Shown in pieces: positions 1 through 6,645 of a DNA stretch of 7,868 nucleotides. The position numbers were made by a program, and so were the translations under genes. Numbering within the stretch: the first letter of the stretch is position 1; each line of letters begins with the position of its first letter. Origin of the DNA: Prolixibacteraceae bacterium UBA5740 (GTDB lineage: Bacteria; Bacteroidota; Bacteroidia; Bacteroidales; Prolixibacteraceae); contig DIFU01000026.1 of the NCBI GenBank assembly GCA_002419285.1, forward strand, positions 1 to 7,868, written 5' to 3'. The notes under the pieces are model-generated. The model made no database searches and had not been told where the DNA came from. It saw only the letters and a list, made by a program, of their open reading frames with translations.

Positions 1-101
1 TCTCCTTCGGCAACGATATCTCCGGTAATCCGGGTACCCTGACTAATGATATTAATTACTTGGGAATTTGAATCCTGAGGTATTTTCTGGCTCATTCGCA
101 T
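1..101 (-). CDS. Bactofilin family protein, 5' end only (runs off left edge)
   Basis: This is the N-terminal fragment of a minus-strand gene. Reading from the ATG at 95 gives MSQKIPQDSNSQVIN followed by IISQGTRITGDIVAEG up to the window edge. A short disordered head followed by a G-T-x-I-x-G-D-I motif is how bactofilins begin. They are small beta-helical proteins that polymerise without nucleotide and act as membrane-associated scaffolds for cell shape or wall enzymes. A second in-frame ATG lies two codons upstream at 101 (M-R-M-S...), and the frame is closed by a TGA further upstream (120-122), so the start is 101 or 95. There is no Shine-Dalgarno sequence; the leader is A-rich. The gene follows fabH on the same strand but sits beyond the fabH terminator, so it is probably transcribed separately. 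Only about 31 residues are visible, so the family call rests on the start of the first repeat. Confidence 0.7.
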   Translation of the reverse strand, partial: MRMSQKIPQDSNSQVINIISQGTRITGDIVAEG

Positions 102-187
102 CGTTGTGTTTATGTTTTTTCAGAGCTTATATGGCATCTTCAATTATCCATTTTTTGCCCATATCAATAACAAGCGCCTGAAATTAT

Positions 188-219
188 AAAAAAAATTGCA
201 ACCGGGTATTCCGGCTGCA
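188..219 (-). terminator. Intrinsic terminator after fabH
   Basis: On the minus strand a 9-bp stem (211-219 paired with 197-205, containing one G-U pair) closes a 5-nt loop at 206-210. It is followed almost at once by eight consecutive T (188-195 read on the minus strand). It begins about 50 bases after the fabH stop codon, so it ends the fabH transcript before the bactofilin gene. Confidence 0.85.
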
Positions 220-271
220 TATCATTTTTGACTTTTACCTTAATAATCAGCAATTTTTAGATTCAAACATC

Positions 272-1267
272 CTAACTGTCATAAGCCCATTTCAGGTAAA
301 CGCTACCCCAGGTAAAACCAGCTCCGAATGCCGAAAGAATGATATTATCTCCCTTTTTGAGTTGCTTCTCGTAATCAAAAAGACAAAGGGGGATGGTGGC
401 TGCAGTGGTGTTCCCGTACTTTTCAATGTTGATCATTACCTTCGAAGGATCAAGACCCATTCGACGTGCCGTGGCATCGATGATACGCATATTGGCCTGA
501 TGTGGCACCAACCAGGCCAGATTCCCGGAATTAAGTCCATGCTTTTCCATCATCTCAACGGAAACATCTGCCATTCTTGATACAGCATACTTAAACACGG
601 TTTGCCCCTCCTGGTAAATAAAATGTTCTTCATTCGCAACCGTCTCATGTGATGCTGGACGCAGCGACCCGCCTGCTTTCATGTGAAGGTGTGACCTGCC
701 CAGTCCATCCACGTGGTGAATATGGTCAATGATACCATTATCATTAGTCGAAGGCTCAAGTAAAACGGCGGTTCCGGCATCCCCAAATAAAGTGCAGGTT
801 GTCCGATCTTTATAGTTTGTGATAGCCGACATCATGTCGGCTCCTACCACAATCACTTTTTTATAACGTCCTGATTCAACAAACTGAGAGGCAGTGATCA
901 GTGTGAAAATGAAGCCTGAACAGGCAGCGTTAATATCAAAACTCCATGCATTGTGTATTCCCACTTTGTGGGCAATGATATTTGCTGTCGCCGGAAAAGG
1001 CATATCGGGCGTTATGGTGGCACATAACAACAAATCGACCTCATCGGGGGATGTTCCTGTTTTTTGAAGTAGACTTCTGACTGCCTCGACTCCCATATCG
1101 CTTGTGGCCTTGCCTTTTTCGGTCATTATGCGACGCTCCTTAATACCAATGCGTTGCATAATCCATTCATCGGTTGTATCGACCATCTTGCTCAGCTCTT
1201 CATTGGTCAGCCTGTATTCAGGCAAATAGGCCGAAACTCCTGTAATTGCTGCTCTGATACTTTTCAT
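272..1267 (-). CDS. fabH: Beta-ketoacyl-ACP synthase III (FabH)
   Basis: FabH condenses acetyl-CoA (or another short acyl-CoA primer) with malonyl-ACP to start type II fatty acid synthesis in the cytoplasm. The 331-residue length is normal. The thiolase-fold catalytic triad is intact: Cys116 in DINAACSGF, His256 in VPHQAN and Asn286 in YGNTTAA. The N-terminal motif [16 protein letters not shown] (31-46) and the C-terminal [11 protein letters not shown] are family hallmarks. The start is an ATG with a possible Shine-Dalgarno AAAGGA at 1279-1284, 11 bases upstream. The gene is alone in its unit: an intrinsic terminator follows it, and another terminator separates it from rpmF upstream. In many bacteria fabH is joined to yceD-rpmF-plsX; here the order yceD, rpmF, fabH is kept on one strand, but plsX is absent and the transcripts look uncoupled. 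Primer preference (straight or branched) cannot be read from the sequence with confidence. Confidence 0.97.
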   Translation of the reverse strand: MKSIRAAITGVSAYLPEYRLTNEELSKMVDTTDEWIMQRIGIKERRIMTEKGKATSDMGVEAVRSLLQKTGTSPDEVDLLLCATITPDMPFPATANIIAHKVGIHNAWSFDINAACSGFIFTLITASQFVESGRYKKVIVVGADMMSAITNYKDRTTCTLFGDAGTAVLLEPSTNDNGIIDHIHHVDGLGRSHLHMKAGGSLRPASHETVANEEHFIYQEGQTVFKYAVSRMADVSVEMMEKHGLNSGNLAWLVPHQANMRIIDATARRMGLDPSKVMINIEKYGNTTAATIPLCLFDYEKQLKKGDNIILSAFGAGFTWGSVYLKWAYDS

Positions 1268-1353
1268 CTATAACTGTTTCCTTTCTTATTTCACGTTTTG
1301 CAACTGTTTATCAGTCTTATGCCACCATATGACAACGTTCACATTTGAGGCGC

Positions 1354-1385
1354 GAAAAATAACAGGAATATTTAAAGGCTACAAG
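1354..1385 (-). promoter_or_regulatory. Candidate fabH promoter (Bacteroidota type)
   Basis: On the minus strand CTTG (1382-1385) is followed after 20 bases by TATTTTTC (1354-1361), one mismatch from the Bacteroidota -7 element TAnnTTTG. The spacing fits a -33/-7 pair. Transcription would start near 1348 and give a leader of about 80 bases before the fabH ATG. A separate promoter is expected here because rpmF is closed by its own terminator. A/T-rich DNA gives chance matches, so this remains a candidate. Confidence 0.35.
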
Positions 1386-1460
1386 CAAAACCCAATAAAA
1401 AAACCCTTAACTAACTACAAAACAATTAATTACATTGTTCGAAAGTTAGAAAAGAGAGAC

Positions 1461-1489
1461 AAAAAAAAGATCAGAAGAAATTCTGATCT
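1461..1489 (-). terminator. Intrinsic terminator after rpmF
   Basis: A perfect 9-bp stem (1481-1489 paired with 1468-1476) with a 4-nt loop (1477-1480) is followed on the minus strand by a run of T at 1461-1467. It starts 13 bases after the rpmF stop codon and closes the yceD-rpmF transcript. Confidence 0.88.
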
Positions 1490-1502
1490 AAGCGAAGGAT
1501 GC

Positions 1503-1688
1503 TTAAATAGCAATCTCTTTCTCGATTACCTGTTTGCCGCGGTAGTAACCACATTCCGGACAAATAGTGTGGAATTTGGTTGTAGCACCGCAATTGGAAC
1601 AGGAAGCCAGGGTCGGAGCCACTGCTTTGTAGTGGGTTCTGCGCTTATCCCTTCTTGTTTTCGAATGTTTGTGCTTCGGATGTGCCAT
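1503..1688 (-). CDS. rpmF: 50S ribosomal protein L32
   Basis: L32 is a small basic protein of the large ribosomal subunit. The 61-residue product starts MAHPKHKHSKTRRDKRRTHY, the typical lysine/arginine-rich L32 head. Two cysteine pairs follow, Cys30-x-x-Cys33 and Cys43-x-x-Cys46, so this is the zinc-binding (C+) form rather than the cysteine-free form some bacteria keep for zinc shortage. It lies 12 bases downstream of the yceD-like gene on the same strand, the conserved yceD-rpmF pairing, and is almost certainly co-transcribed with it. The start region has no Shine-Dalgarno sequence and is A/T-rich, as is usual in Bacteroidota. A strong intrinsic terminator follows directly. Confidence 0.97.
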   Translation of the reverse strand: MAHPKHKHSKTRRDKRRTHYKAVAPTLASCSNCGATTKFHTICPECGYYRGKQVIEKEIAI

Positions 1689-1700
1689 TACTATTTGATT

Positions 1701-2228
1701 TTAATTATTATTCAACAACTTTTTTAATTCTCCCCAGCGTTCATCAGATTTTTCTGATTCATGCCTCGAATATTCTTCTAATTTTTTCAGCATTACCGGA
1801 TCACAACTGCTAACCCCCTTTTTATCATAGGGGTGAACGTGCCGTAACGGAATACTGACAATGATATATTCATAAATCGTTTGGGCAATATTGATCTGAT
1901 TTTCATCTGGCAATATCCAGATAACATCATCCCCTTCTTCTGAGGGTGTTTCACCAAACTTGACGAAAACAGATGCCTCATTCCCGATGGCCTGATTGTA
2001 TGGTTCGAGACATCGGTCACAAGTTAGTGTGACTGTACCTGAAAATTTCAGATGCAGTGACATGAACGAACTCCGCTTTTCAAGAATGACAATCAATTCA
2101 AGATCGCCATCCTCAACCAGACTGCCCTCAAAATGATCAAAGAACGATTTGCCAATATGAAAGTCATATTCATGAACACCTTCCTTTAATCCTTTGAAGG
2201 CAATATTGTATACCGACAATCTTTCCAT
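1701..2228 (-). CDS. YceD/DUF177 family protein
   Basis: The product is a 175-residue DUF177 (YceD-like) protein. The family is almost always encoded next to rpmF. In other bacteria and in plastids, members have been tied to 23S rRNA metabolism or assembly of the large subunit, but the biochemical role is not settled. Visible signatures are the CDRCLEPY motif (Cys70, Cys73), an acidic middle section (EEGDDV, about 97-102), the IYEYIIVSIPLRHVHP block (about 118-133), a third cysteine in SCDP (142) and a C-terminal DERWGELKKLL. I chose the ATG at 2228 because MERLSVYNIAFKGLKEG matches the usual family start. The frame could extend six codons upstream to a TTG at 2246, but that TTG lies inside a likely -7 promoter box. 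rpmF follows after 12 bases, so the two form one transcript. Confidence 0.93.
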   Translation of the reverse strand: MERLSVYNIAFKGLKEGVHEYDFHIGKSFFDHFEGSLVEDGDLELIVILEKRSSFMSLHLKFSGTVTLTCDRCLEPYNQAIGNEASVFVKFGETPSEEGDDVIWILPDENQINIAQTIYEYIIVSIPLRHVHPYDKKGVSSCDPVMLKKLEEYSRHESEKSDERWGELKKLLNNN

Positions 2229-2243
2229 GGCAAAAAAGTGCTG

Positions 2244-2251
2244 CAAAATTA
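2244..2251 (-). promoter_or_regulatory. Candidate -7 promoter element for yceD-rpmF
   Basis: The minus strand reads TAATTTTG, a full match to the Bacteroidota -7 consensus TAnnTTTG. It ends 15 bases before the chosen ATG, so the leader would be only about 8-10 bases. No clear -33 TTTG lies at the expected distance; instead the palindrome at 2270-2284 occupies that position. The element would let yceD-rpmF be transcribed independently of dxs and the kinase. Confidence 0.35.
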
Positions 2252-2297
2252 TATTTTTTTACGATACGGTGGTAATTTTTACCAAAATATTTGAAAT

Positions 2298-3467
2298 CTA
2301 TCCTGTTATGTGATTCTTATTTAAGATGATCCTAAAGGTAGTTCCTTTTTTTAATTCAGAGTTTTTGATAAAAATCTTTCCGGAATGGTAGTTCTCAACA
2401 ATTCTTTTTGCAAGAGACAAACCAAGGCCCCAGCCACGCTTTTTGGTAGAATAACCTGGCCTGAAGATCGCCTTAAATTGCGACTTGGGAAGCCCTTTCC
2501 CTGTATCCGACACATCCAGGATTGCGTGATTATCTTTCGACTTTAGTGAAAGTGTGATGGTACCTTCACTATTCATGGCATCAATCGCATTCTTGCACAG
2601 ATTCTCGATCACCCACGAAAAAAGAGCCTCATTCATAGGCAAGATCCAACCCTCGGTCTGATCGGCCTCAATCGAATACTTTACCTTTCCTGACGATCTC
2701 TTTTTCAGATATTCAACGGTTGATTGGATAACTTCCAGAAGGTTCGTAGGCAACAACTCCGGTTTGGAGCCAATCTTCGAAAAGCGTTCGGTAATTTTTT
2801 CAAGGCGTTGAATATCCTTCTCAAACTCACTGACAATGGTTTCGTCGGTTTTCTGCATTCGCAGCAACTCAATCCATGCCATCAATGATGAGATAGGAGT
2901 GCCCAGCTGGTGGGCAGTTTCTTTTGACATACCAACCCATACCTTGTTCTGCTCGGCTGAACGCGAAGCACTAAATGCCAAATAAGCAACAAAGATAAAC
3001 AGGAAGATGACCAGAAGCTGAATAATTGGGAACAGGCGGAGATTACGCAAAAGGTAGGACTCCCGATAATAAAAATATTGCCGCTCGTTCTCATCAATGA
3101 CAACTTCAATGGGAGGATTATGGGCTTTCATCTTTTTAAGTTCCTTTTGAAGCACGAGTTCTTGCCGGTTGGCACTGAATGAAATATTGGCATGAATCAG
3201 GATAGAGTCCTGGTCATTGACGAGAATCAACGGTATAGAGGTGTTCGCATCAATAATCATTTCAATCAGGGATAAATCATTATCCAGTGAAATATCATCG
3301 CTGGCCAGCCTTTTGGTTGCTTCGGCCCAAAGTATCACTTTCTTGCGCTCTTCCTCCGACAGCTTTTCTGTTAGCCAGTTGGTGTACATCAGAGAAGCCA
3401 TACCGATAACCACTGCCCCAAGAAGCAATAGTAGTTTCCATCGCCGTTTTTTCAGATAAATATCCAA
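2298..3467 (-). CDS. Membrane sensor histidine kinase (orphan)
   Basis: This is a 389-residue inner-membrane two-component kinase. There are two membrane segments, about 11-29 and 146-166, flanking a periplasmic sensor region of about 115 residues. The dimerisation/phosphoacceptor helix follows with His186 in AHQLGTPISS. The C-terminal ATPase domain shows the N box (ENLCKN, Asn289 and Asn293), G1 box (DTGKG, Asp321) and G2 box (GWGLGL, 345-350). All catalytic motifs are intact. No HAMP or PAS domain is evident. The start codon appears to be TTG at 3465-3467: the frame is closed by a TAA at 3480-3482, and the first in-frame ATG (residue 23) would cut through the first membrane helix. The gene begins 52 bases after dxs, so it is probably co-transcribed with it. 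No response regulator gene is in the window. The signal and partner are unknown. Confidence 0.92.
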   Translation of the reverse strand: MDIYLKKRRWKLLLLLGAVVIGMASLMYTNWLTEKLSEEERKKVILWAEATKRLASDDISLDNDLSLIEMIIDANTSIPLILVNDQDSILIHANISFSANRQELVLQKELKKMKAHNPPIEVVIDENERQYFYYRESYLLRNLRLFPIIQLLVIFLFIFVAYLAFSASRSAEQNKVWVGMSKETAHQLGTPISSLMAWIELLRMQKTDETIVSEFEKDIQRLEKITERFSKIGSKPELLPTNLLEVIQSTVEYLKKRSSGKVKYSIEADQTEGWILPMNEALFSWVIENLCKNAIDAMNSEGTITLSLKSKDNHAILDVSDTGKGLPKSQFKAIFRPGYSTKKRGWGLGLSLAKRIVENYHSGKIFIKNSELKKGTTFRIILNKNHITG

Positions 3468-3519
3468 TTTCAGAGTAGATTAGATCTGTAATCTGCTAAA
3501 CGCAGATGCACAGGAAATA

Positions 3520-5421
3520 TTATTTCCCTGCTATATTCCTGACCAAGGTGAATATCCCTTCGGCATCAATACCACAATCCTTATATAACTGTTCAACTGA
3601 ACCGTGTTCAATAAATCGATCCGGAATTCCAAGGATATGCAAACGGTTTTTATAACCATTCGCAATCATAAATTCCGCAATGGCACTCCCAAATCCTCCA
3701 ACCACAGTGCCATCTTCGATTGTTATTACATCACTGAATCGTTTGCAAATATCGTGAAGTAACGTTTCATCGAGAGGCTTGACAAATCGCATATCAAAGT
3801 GGGCCGGATGGATTTCATACCTCAACAGCTTTTTAATGGCACGCTGGGCAAACACCCCCGGCTTTCCGATAGTAAGGATAGCAATATGCTCTCCATCATT
3901 AATAATCCTACCTGTCCCGGGTACTATCTTTTCAAAGGGAACCCGCCAATTAACATTCGTACCACATCCTCTTGGGTATCGAATTGAAAATGGACCCATT
4001 CCTTCAAGCTGAGCAGTATACATCATGTTCCGAAGCTCAATCTCATCCATTGGAGCTGCAACAATCATATTGGGCACACACCTCATGTATGCGATGTCGA
4101 AGACTCCATGATGGGTAGGTCCGTCTTCCCCTACAAGGCCACTTCTGTCGAGGCAAAATACGACATGCAGGTTTTGAATGGCAACATCATGAATAATCTG
4201 GTCGTATGCCCTCTGCATGAAGGTCGAATAGATATTACAGAAAGGAACCATTCCCTGAGTGGCAAGGCCTGCCGAAAAAGTCACGGCATGCTGTTCTGCT
4301 ATTCCCACATCAAAAGCCCGGTCCGGCATCTTACTCATCATGATGTTGAGCGAACAGCCGGAGGGCATGGCTGGGGTAATTCCAACGATTCGGGGATTTT
4401 TCTCGGCAAGTTCCACTATAGTTTCGCCGAATACATTCTGGAATTTGGGTGCTTTCTCCAGTCCGCAATCACAAGTATAAATCTGTCCGGTGGTCTTATC
4501 AAACTTGCCGGGAGCATGAAATTTAGTCTGGTTAAGTTCGGCAATCGGAAATCCTTTTCCCTTTCGGGTATGGATGTGCAAGAGTTTCGGCCCCTTGATT
4601 TCCTTCAAGTCAGCTAAAACCTTGGTCAGATAGGCCACATCGTGACCGTCAACTGGGCCGAAATACCGGAAATTGAATGCTTCAAAAAGATTGCTCTGGT
4701 TCAGCAACATATTCTTGATCGCACCTTCTGTTTTTTGGACTATGCGACGCGCAAAGGGACCAAACCCCTTAAGACGACCAAGACCATCCCAGATTTCATC
4801 CTTCAATCTATTATAGGTTTGCGAAGTTGTCATGTTGAGCAGCGACTGACTGAAGCTTCCCACATTTGGATCTATGGCCATGTTGTTGTCATTGTAAATA
4901 ACGAGGATATCCGATTTTATAAATCCAGCATTATTTAGTCCTTCAAATGCCATACCTCCAGTAAGGGCACCATCTCCAATAACAGCGACAACTTTACGGT
5001 TATCCCCTTTGATCTGCGACGCAACAGCCATTCCCAATGCAGCAGATATTGAAGTTGAAGAGTGCCCGACCCCGAATGAATCAAACTCACTTTCTGCACG
5101 TTTGGGGAACCCGCTGATTCCACCATATTTCCGGTTAGTATTGAAACTATCTTTACGTCCGGTCAGTATTTTATGTCCGTACGCCTGATGTCCAACATCC
5201 CAGATTAACTGGTCATGTGGGGTATCCATTACATAATGAAGTGCAACCGTCAACTCAACAACACCCAAGCTTGCACCAAAATGTCCGGGATTATTACTGA
5301 CTGAATCAATTATAAAATCACGTAACTCAGCACACAACTGCGGTAATTCGGCAGGTGACAGTTTCTTTATATCATCAGGAGTTTTTATCGAATCTAGGAG
5401 TTTCCCTGTTGTACCATCCAT
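3520..5421 (-). CDS. dxs: 1-deoxy-D-xylulose-5-phosphate synthase (Dxs)
   Basis: Dxs joins pyruvate and glyceraldehyde 3-phosphate with loss of CO2 to give 1-deoxy-D-xylulose 5-phosphate, the first step of the MEP isoprenoid pathway. Its product also feeds thiamine and pyridoxal synthesis. The 633-residue length is normal. The thiamine-diphosphate domain shows HFGASLG (His47), DVGHQAYGHK (75-84), the cofactor/Mg site GDGALTGG (149-156) and the NDNN at 177-180. The central domain has the catalytic Glu376 in GIAEQHAVT and DRSGLVGEDGPTHHG (425-439). The C-terminal transketolase domain reads VITIEDGTVVGGFGSA (565-580). The start is the ATG at 5419-5421. The gene heads a probable transcript continuing into the sensor kinase and is divergent from the OmpA-like lipoprotein gene. 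A -7 box lies only 20 bases upstream of the start codon. No damage or unusual substitution was seen. Confidence 0.98.
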   Translation of the reverse strand: MDGTTGKLLDSIKTPDDIKKLSPAELPQLCAELRDFIIDSVSNNPGHFGASLGVVELTVALHYVMDTPHDQLIWDVGHQAYGHKILTGRKDSFNTNRKYGGISGFPKRAESEFDSFGVGHSSTSISAALGMAVASQIKGDNRKVVAVIGDGALTGGMAFEGLNNAGFIKSDILVIYNDNNMAIDPNVGSFSQSLLNMTTSQTYNRLKDEIWDGLGRLKGFGPFARRIVQKTEGAIKNMLLNQSNLFEAFNFRYFGPVDGHDVAYLTKVLADLKEIKGPKLLHIHTRKGKGFPIAELNQTKFHAPGKFDKTTGQIYTCDCGLEKAPKFQNVFGETIVELAEKNPRIVGITPAMPSGCSLNIMMSKMPDRAFDVGIAEQHAVTFSAGLATQGMVPFCNIYSTFMQRAYDQIIHDVAIQNLHVVFCLDRSGLVGEDGPTHHGVFDIAYMRCVPNMIVAAPMDEIELRNMMYTAQLEGMGPFSIRYPRGCGTNVNWRVPFEKIVPGTGRIINDGEHIAILTIGKPGVFAQRAIKKLLRYEIHPAHFDMRFVKPLDETLLHDICKRFSDVITIEDGTVVGGFGSAIAEFMIANGYKNRLHILGIPDRFIEHGSVEQLYKDCGIDAEGIFTLVRNIAGK

Positions 5422-5441
5422 GAATAACAGATTTGGGTGGT

Positions 5442-5449
5442 CAAAGATA
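5442..5449 (-). promoter_or_regulatory. Candidate -7 promoter element for dxs
   Basis: The minus strand reads TATCTTTG, a full match to TAnnTTTG. It ends 20 bases before the dxs ATG, which implies a leader of about 13-15 bases. A clear -33 TTTG at 19-21 bases upstream is not seen, so the call rests on the -7 element and its position in the divergent intergenic region. Confidence 0.4.
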
Positions 5450-5579
5450 AAAATATTGAATTGAATTTGTCGTTGATATTCTAATGGATATTTAATGGTT
5501 CTGTTCTGTTCAATTTTTCCATTGGTGGTTTATTTTTATCTTAATGGTTCTCAAACACAACTTTTTCTGTGCTTGTTAT

Positions 5580-5587
5580 TATATTTG
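5580..5587 (+). promoter_or_regulatory. Candidate -7 promoter element for the OmpA-like lipoprotein gene
   Basis: TATATTTG is a full match to TAnnTTTG, 69 bases upstream of the ATG at 5657. Transcription would begin near 5593 with a leader of about 64 bases. No good -33 TTTG is present at the standard spacing. Confidence 0.35.
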
Positions 5588-5656
5588 GAAGAATGGCCAA
5601 GGCTGATTCAAATGTCAACAATATAGAACAGATTTATATCCTTAATTAAAGTAGCT

Positions 5657-6607
5657 ATGAAAACTTTGAATGTGGTTTTATTAATCCTGTTGTACTCCAT
5701 GCTGTTGTCATGTGTTTCGACAAAAAAATTCAACGACATGGAAGTTCGTTACCGATTGGAGAATGAAGGTCTCAGGAGTGATTTACTGAAAGCCGGTACT
5801 GAAAACACAGAATTATCTGGATCGCTTTCTCGTGTAAGCAACCTGAACAGCGAACTTAGCAAAAAACTGGAAGATCTTGATTTTGAATTGGAGATGCTGA
5901 AGAGGACCAAAGAATCACTGGAAAAAGATAAGTCATCACTGGAAGCACAGTTAAAAGCTGTTCAAACAGGTACTTCAACCGAAATACAGCGTTTGATGGC
6001 CGAACTTCAGAAAACCCGTGATGACTTAAATACCAGGGAAGATAAGATCAGGGAATCCGAGAAGGAACTTCAGGAAAGAAACCTTAAGCTTATTGAGCTC
6101 CAGGAAGCATTGAAACAGAAGGAAGAAGCTGTGAACCGTTTACGTCAGACGGTCACTTCTGCCTTGACAGGCTTCAACAATAACGAATTGACCGTTTTCG
6201 AAAAAGATGGCAAAGTATATGTCAGCCTTGAAGAACAATTACTATTTAAATCGGGACAATGGGAAGTGGATCCCCGGGGACAACAAGCGCTGAAAGACCT
6301 TGGAAATGTGCTGGCACTGAACCCTGATATCAATATCATGGTCGAAGGGCACACTGATGATGTACCGATGAGGGGTGCCAACCAGGTAAAAGATAACTGG
6401 GACCTGAGCGTCATGCGGGCAACTGCAGTCACAAAAGTACTTCTGCAAAACCAAAATATCGATCCGGTTAGAATCATTGCCGCCGGGCGCAGTGAGTATC
6501 TGCCTCTGGATGTGGATAAAACTCCCGAATCCAGGAAAAAGAACCGTCGCACGGAGATAATTCTTACTCCGAAACTGGATGAATTACTGAAATTGATGGA
6601 AAATTGA
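5657..6607 (+). CDS. Coiled-coil OmpA-like lipoprotein
   Basis: The 316-residue product has three parts. The N-terminus (1-19) is a lipoprotein signal peptide with a hydrophobic core and the lipobox LLSC, so Cys19 should be lipidated. Residues about 28-165 are rich in E, K, L and Q and should form a long coiled coil. Residues about 188-304 are an OmpA C-terminal peptidoglycan-binding domain: VEGHTDDVPM gives Asp234 and LSVMRA gives Arg254, the pair expected to hold diaminopimelate, and RKKNRRTEI lies near the domain end. The likely role is a periplasmic tether linking a membrane to the cell wall, comparable in outline to Pal or MotB-like proteins. Residues after Cys19 (VSTKKF) are not acidic and do not resemble the Bacteroidota surface-export signal, so it probably faces the periplasm. 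The gene stands alone, divergent from dxs and convergent with mrp. The specific cellular role is not known. Confidence 0.92.
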   Translation: MKTLNVVLLILLYSMLLSCVSTKKFNDMEVRYRLENEGLRSDLLKAGTENTELSGSLSRVSNLNSELSKKLEDLDFELEMLKRTKESLEKDKSSLEAQLKAVQTGTSTEIQRLMAELQKTRDDLNTREDKIRESEKELQERNLKLIELQEALKQKEEAVNRLRQTVTSALTGFNNNELTVFEKDGKVYVSLEEQLLFKSGQWEVDPRGQQALKDLGNVLALNPDINIMVEGHTDDVPMRGANQVKDNWDLSVMRATAVTKVLLQNQNIDPVRIIAAGRSEYLPLDVDKTPESRKKNRRTEIILTPKLDELLKLMEN

Positions 6608-6609
6608 TA

Positions 6610-6637
6610 GAAAGAGGAAGAATTTACTTCCTCTTTC
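6610..6637. terminator. Hairpin between convergent genes, probable bidirectional terminator
   Basis: A perfect 11-bp inverted repeat (GAAAGAGGAAG at 6610-6620 with CTTCCTCTTTC at 6627-6637) flanks a 6-nt loop. It begins two bases after the lipoprotein stop codon and lies eight bases beyond the mrp stop on the other strand, so it can serve both transcripts. The T-rich tails are short on both sides (ATTTTC on each), so it is a weaker canonical terminator than the other two here. Confidence 0.75.
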
Positions 6638-6645
6638 CATATAGT

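Larger units (their letters stand above)
5422..5656. other. Divergent intergenic region between dxs and the lipoprotein gene
   Basis: This 235-bp A/T-rich stretch separates two divergently transcribed genes and must hold both promoters. Visible content: a -7 match on each strand (5442-5449 minus, 5580-5587 plus), an 11-bp direct repeat TTAATGGTTCT at 5492-5502 and 5541-5551 with a third TAATGG at 5482-5487, and an 18-codon plus-strand ORF at 5593-5649. No structural RNA or riboswitch signature was recognised. Confidence 0.6.

Noticed and set aside
1329..1727. 132-codon plus-strand ORF spanning the fabH upstream gap and rpmF
   Set aside because: It runs antisense through all of rpmF, and its N-terminal part is low-complexity A/T-rich sequence (KKPLTNYKTINY, KRDKKKIRR) crossing a terminator. 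No protein family is recognisable.
2229..2246. Extended TTG start for the yceD-like gene
   Set aside because: The six added codons (TTG at 2244-2246) overlap a TAnnTTTG box, and the ATG at 2228 matches the family's usual N-terminus.
3491..3507. Small inverted repeat ATCTGC-TAAAC-GCAGAT between dxs and the kinase gene
   Set aside because: The stem is only 6 bp with no T-run after it on the minus strand, so it is not a credible terminator; it could occur by chance.
4108..4617. 169-codon plus-strand ORF inside dxs
   Set aside because: It is the antisense shadow of a complete, fully conserved dxs; the composition is odd and no domain is seen.
5422..5656. Possible riboswitch upstream of dxs (for example thiamine-related)
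   Set aside because: No conserved riboswitch core was recognised, and the likely dxs leader is far too short to hold one.
6145..6552. 135-codon minus-strand ORF inside the lipoprotein gene
   Set aside because: It lies antisense to the OmpA-like domain, whose conserved motifs explain the sequence. The serine- and arginine-rich translation looks like a shadow frame.
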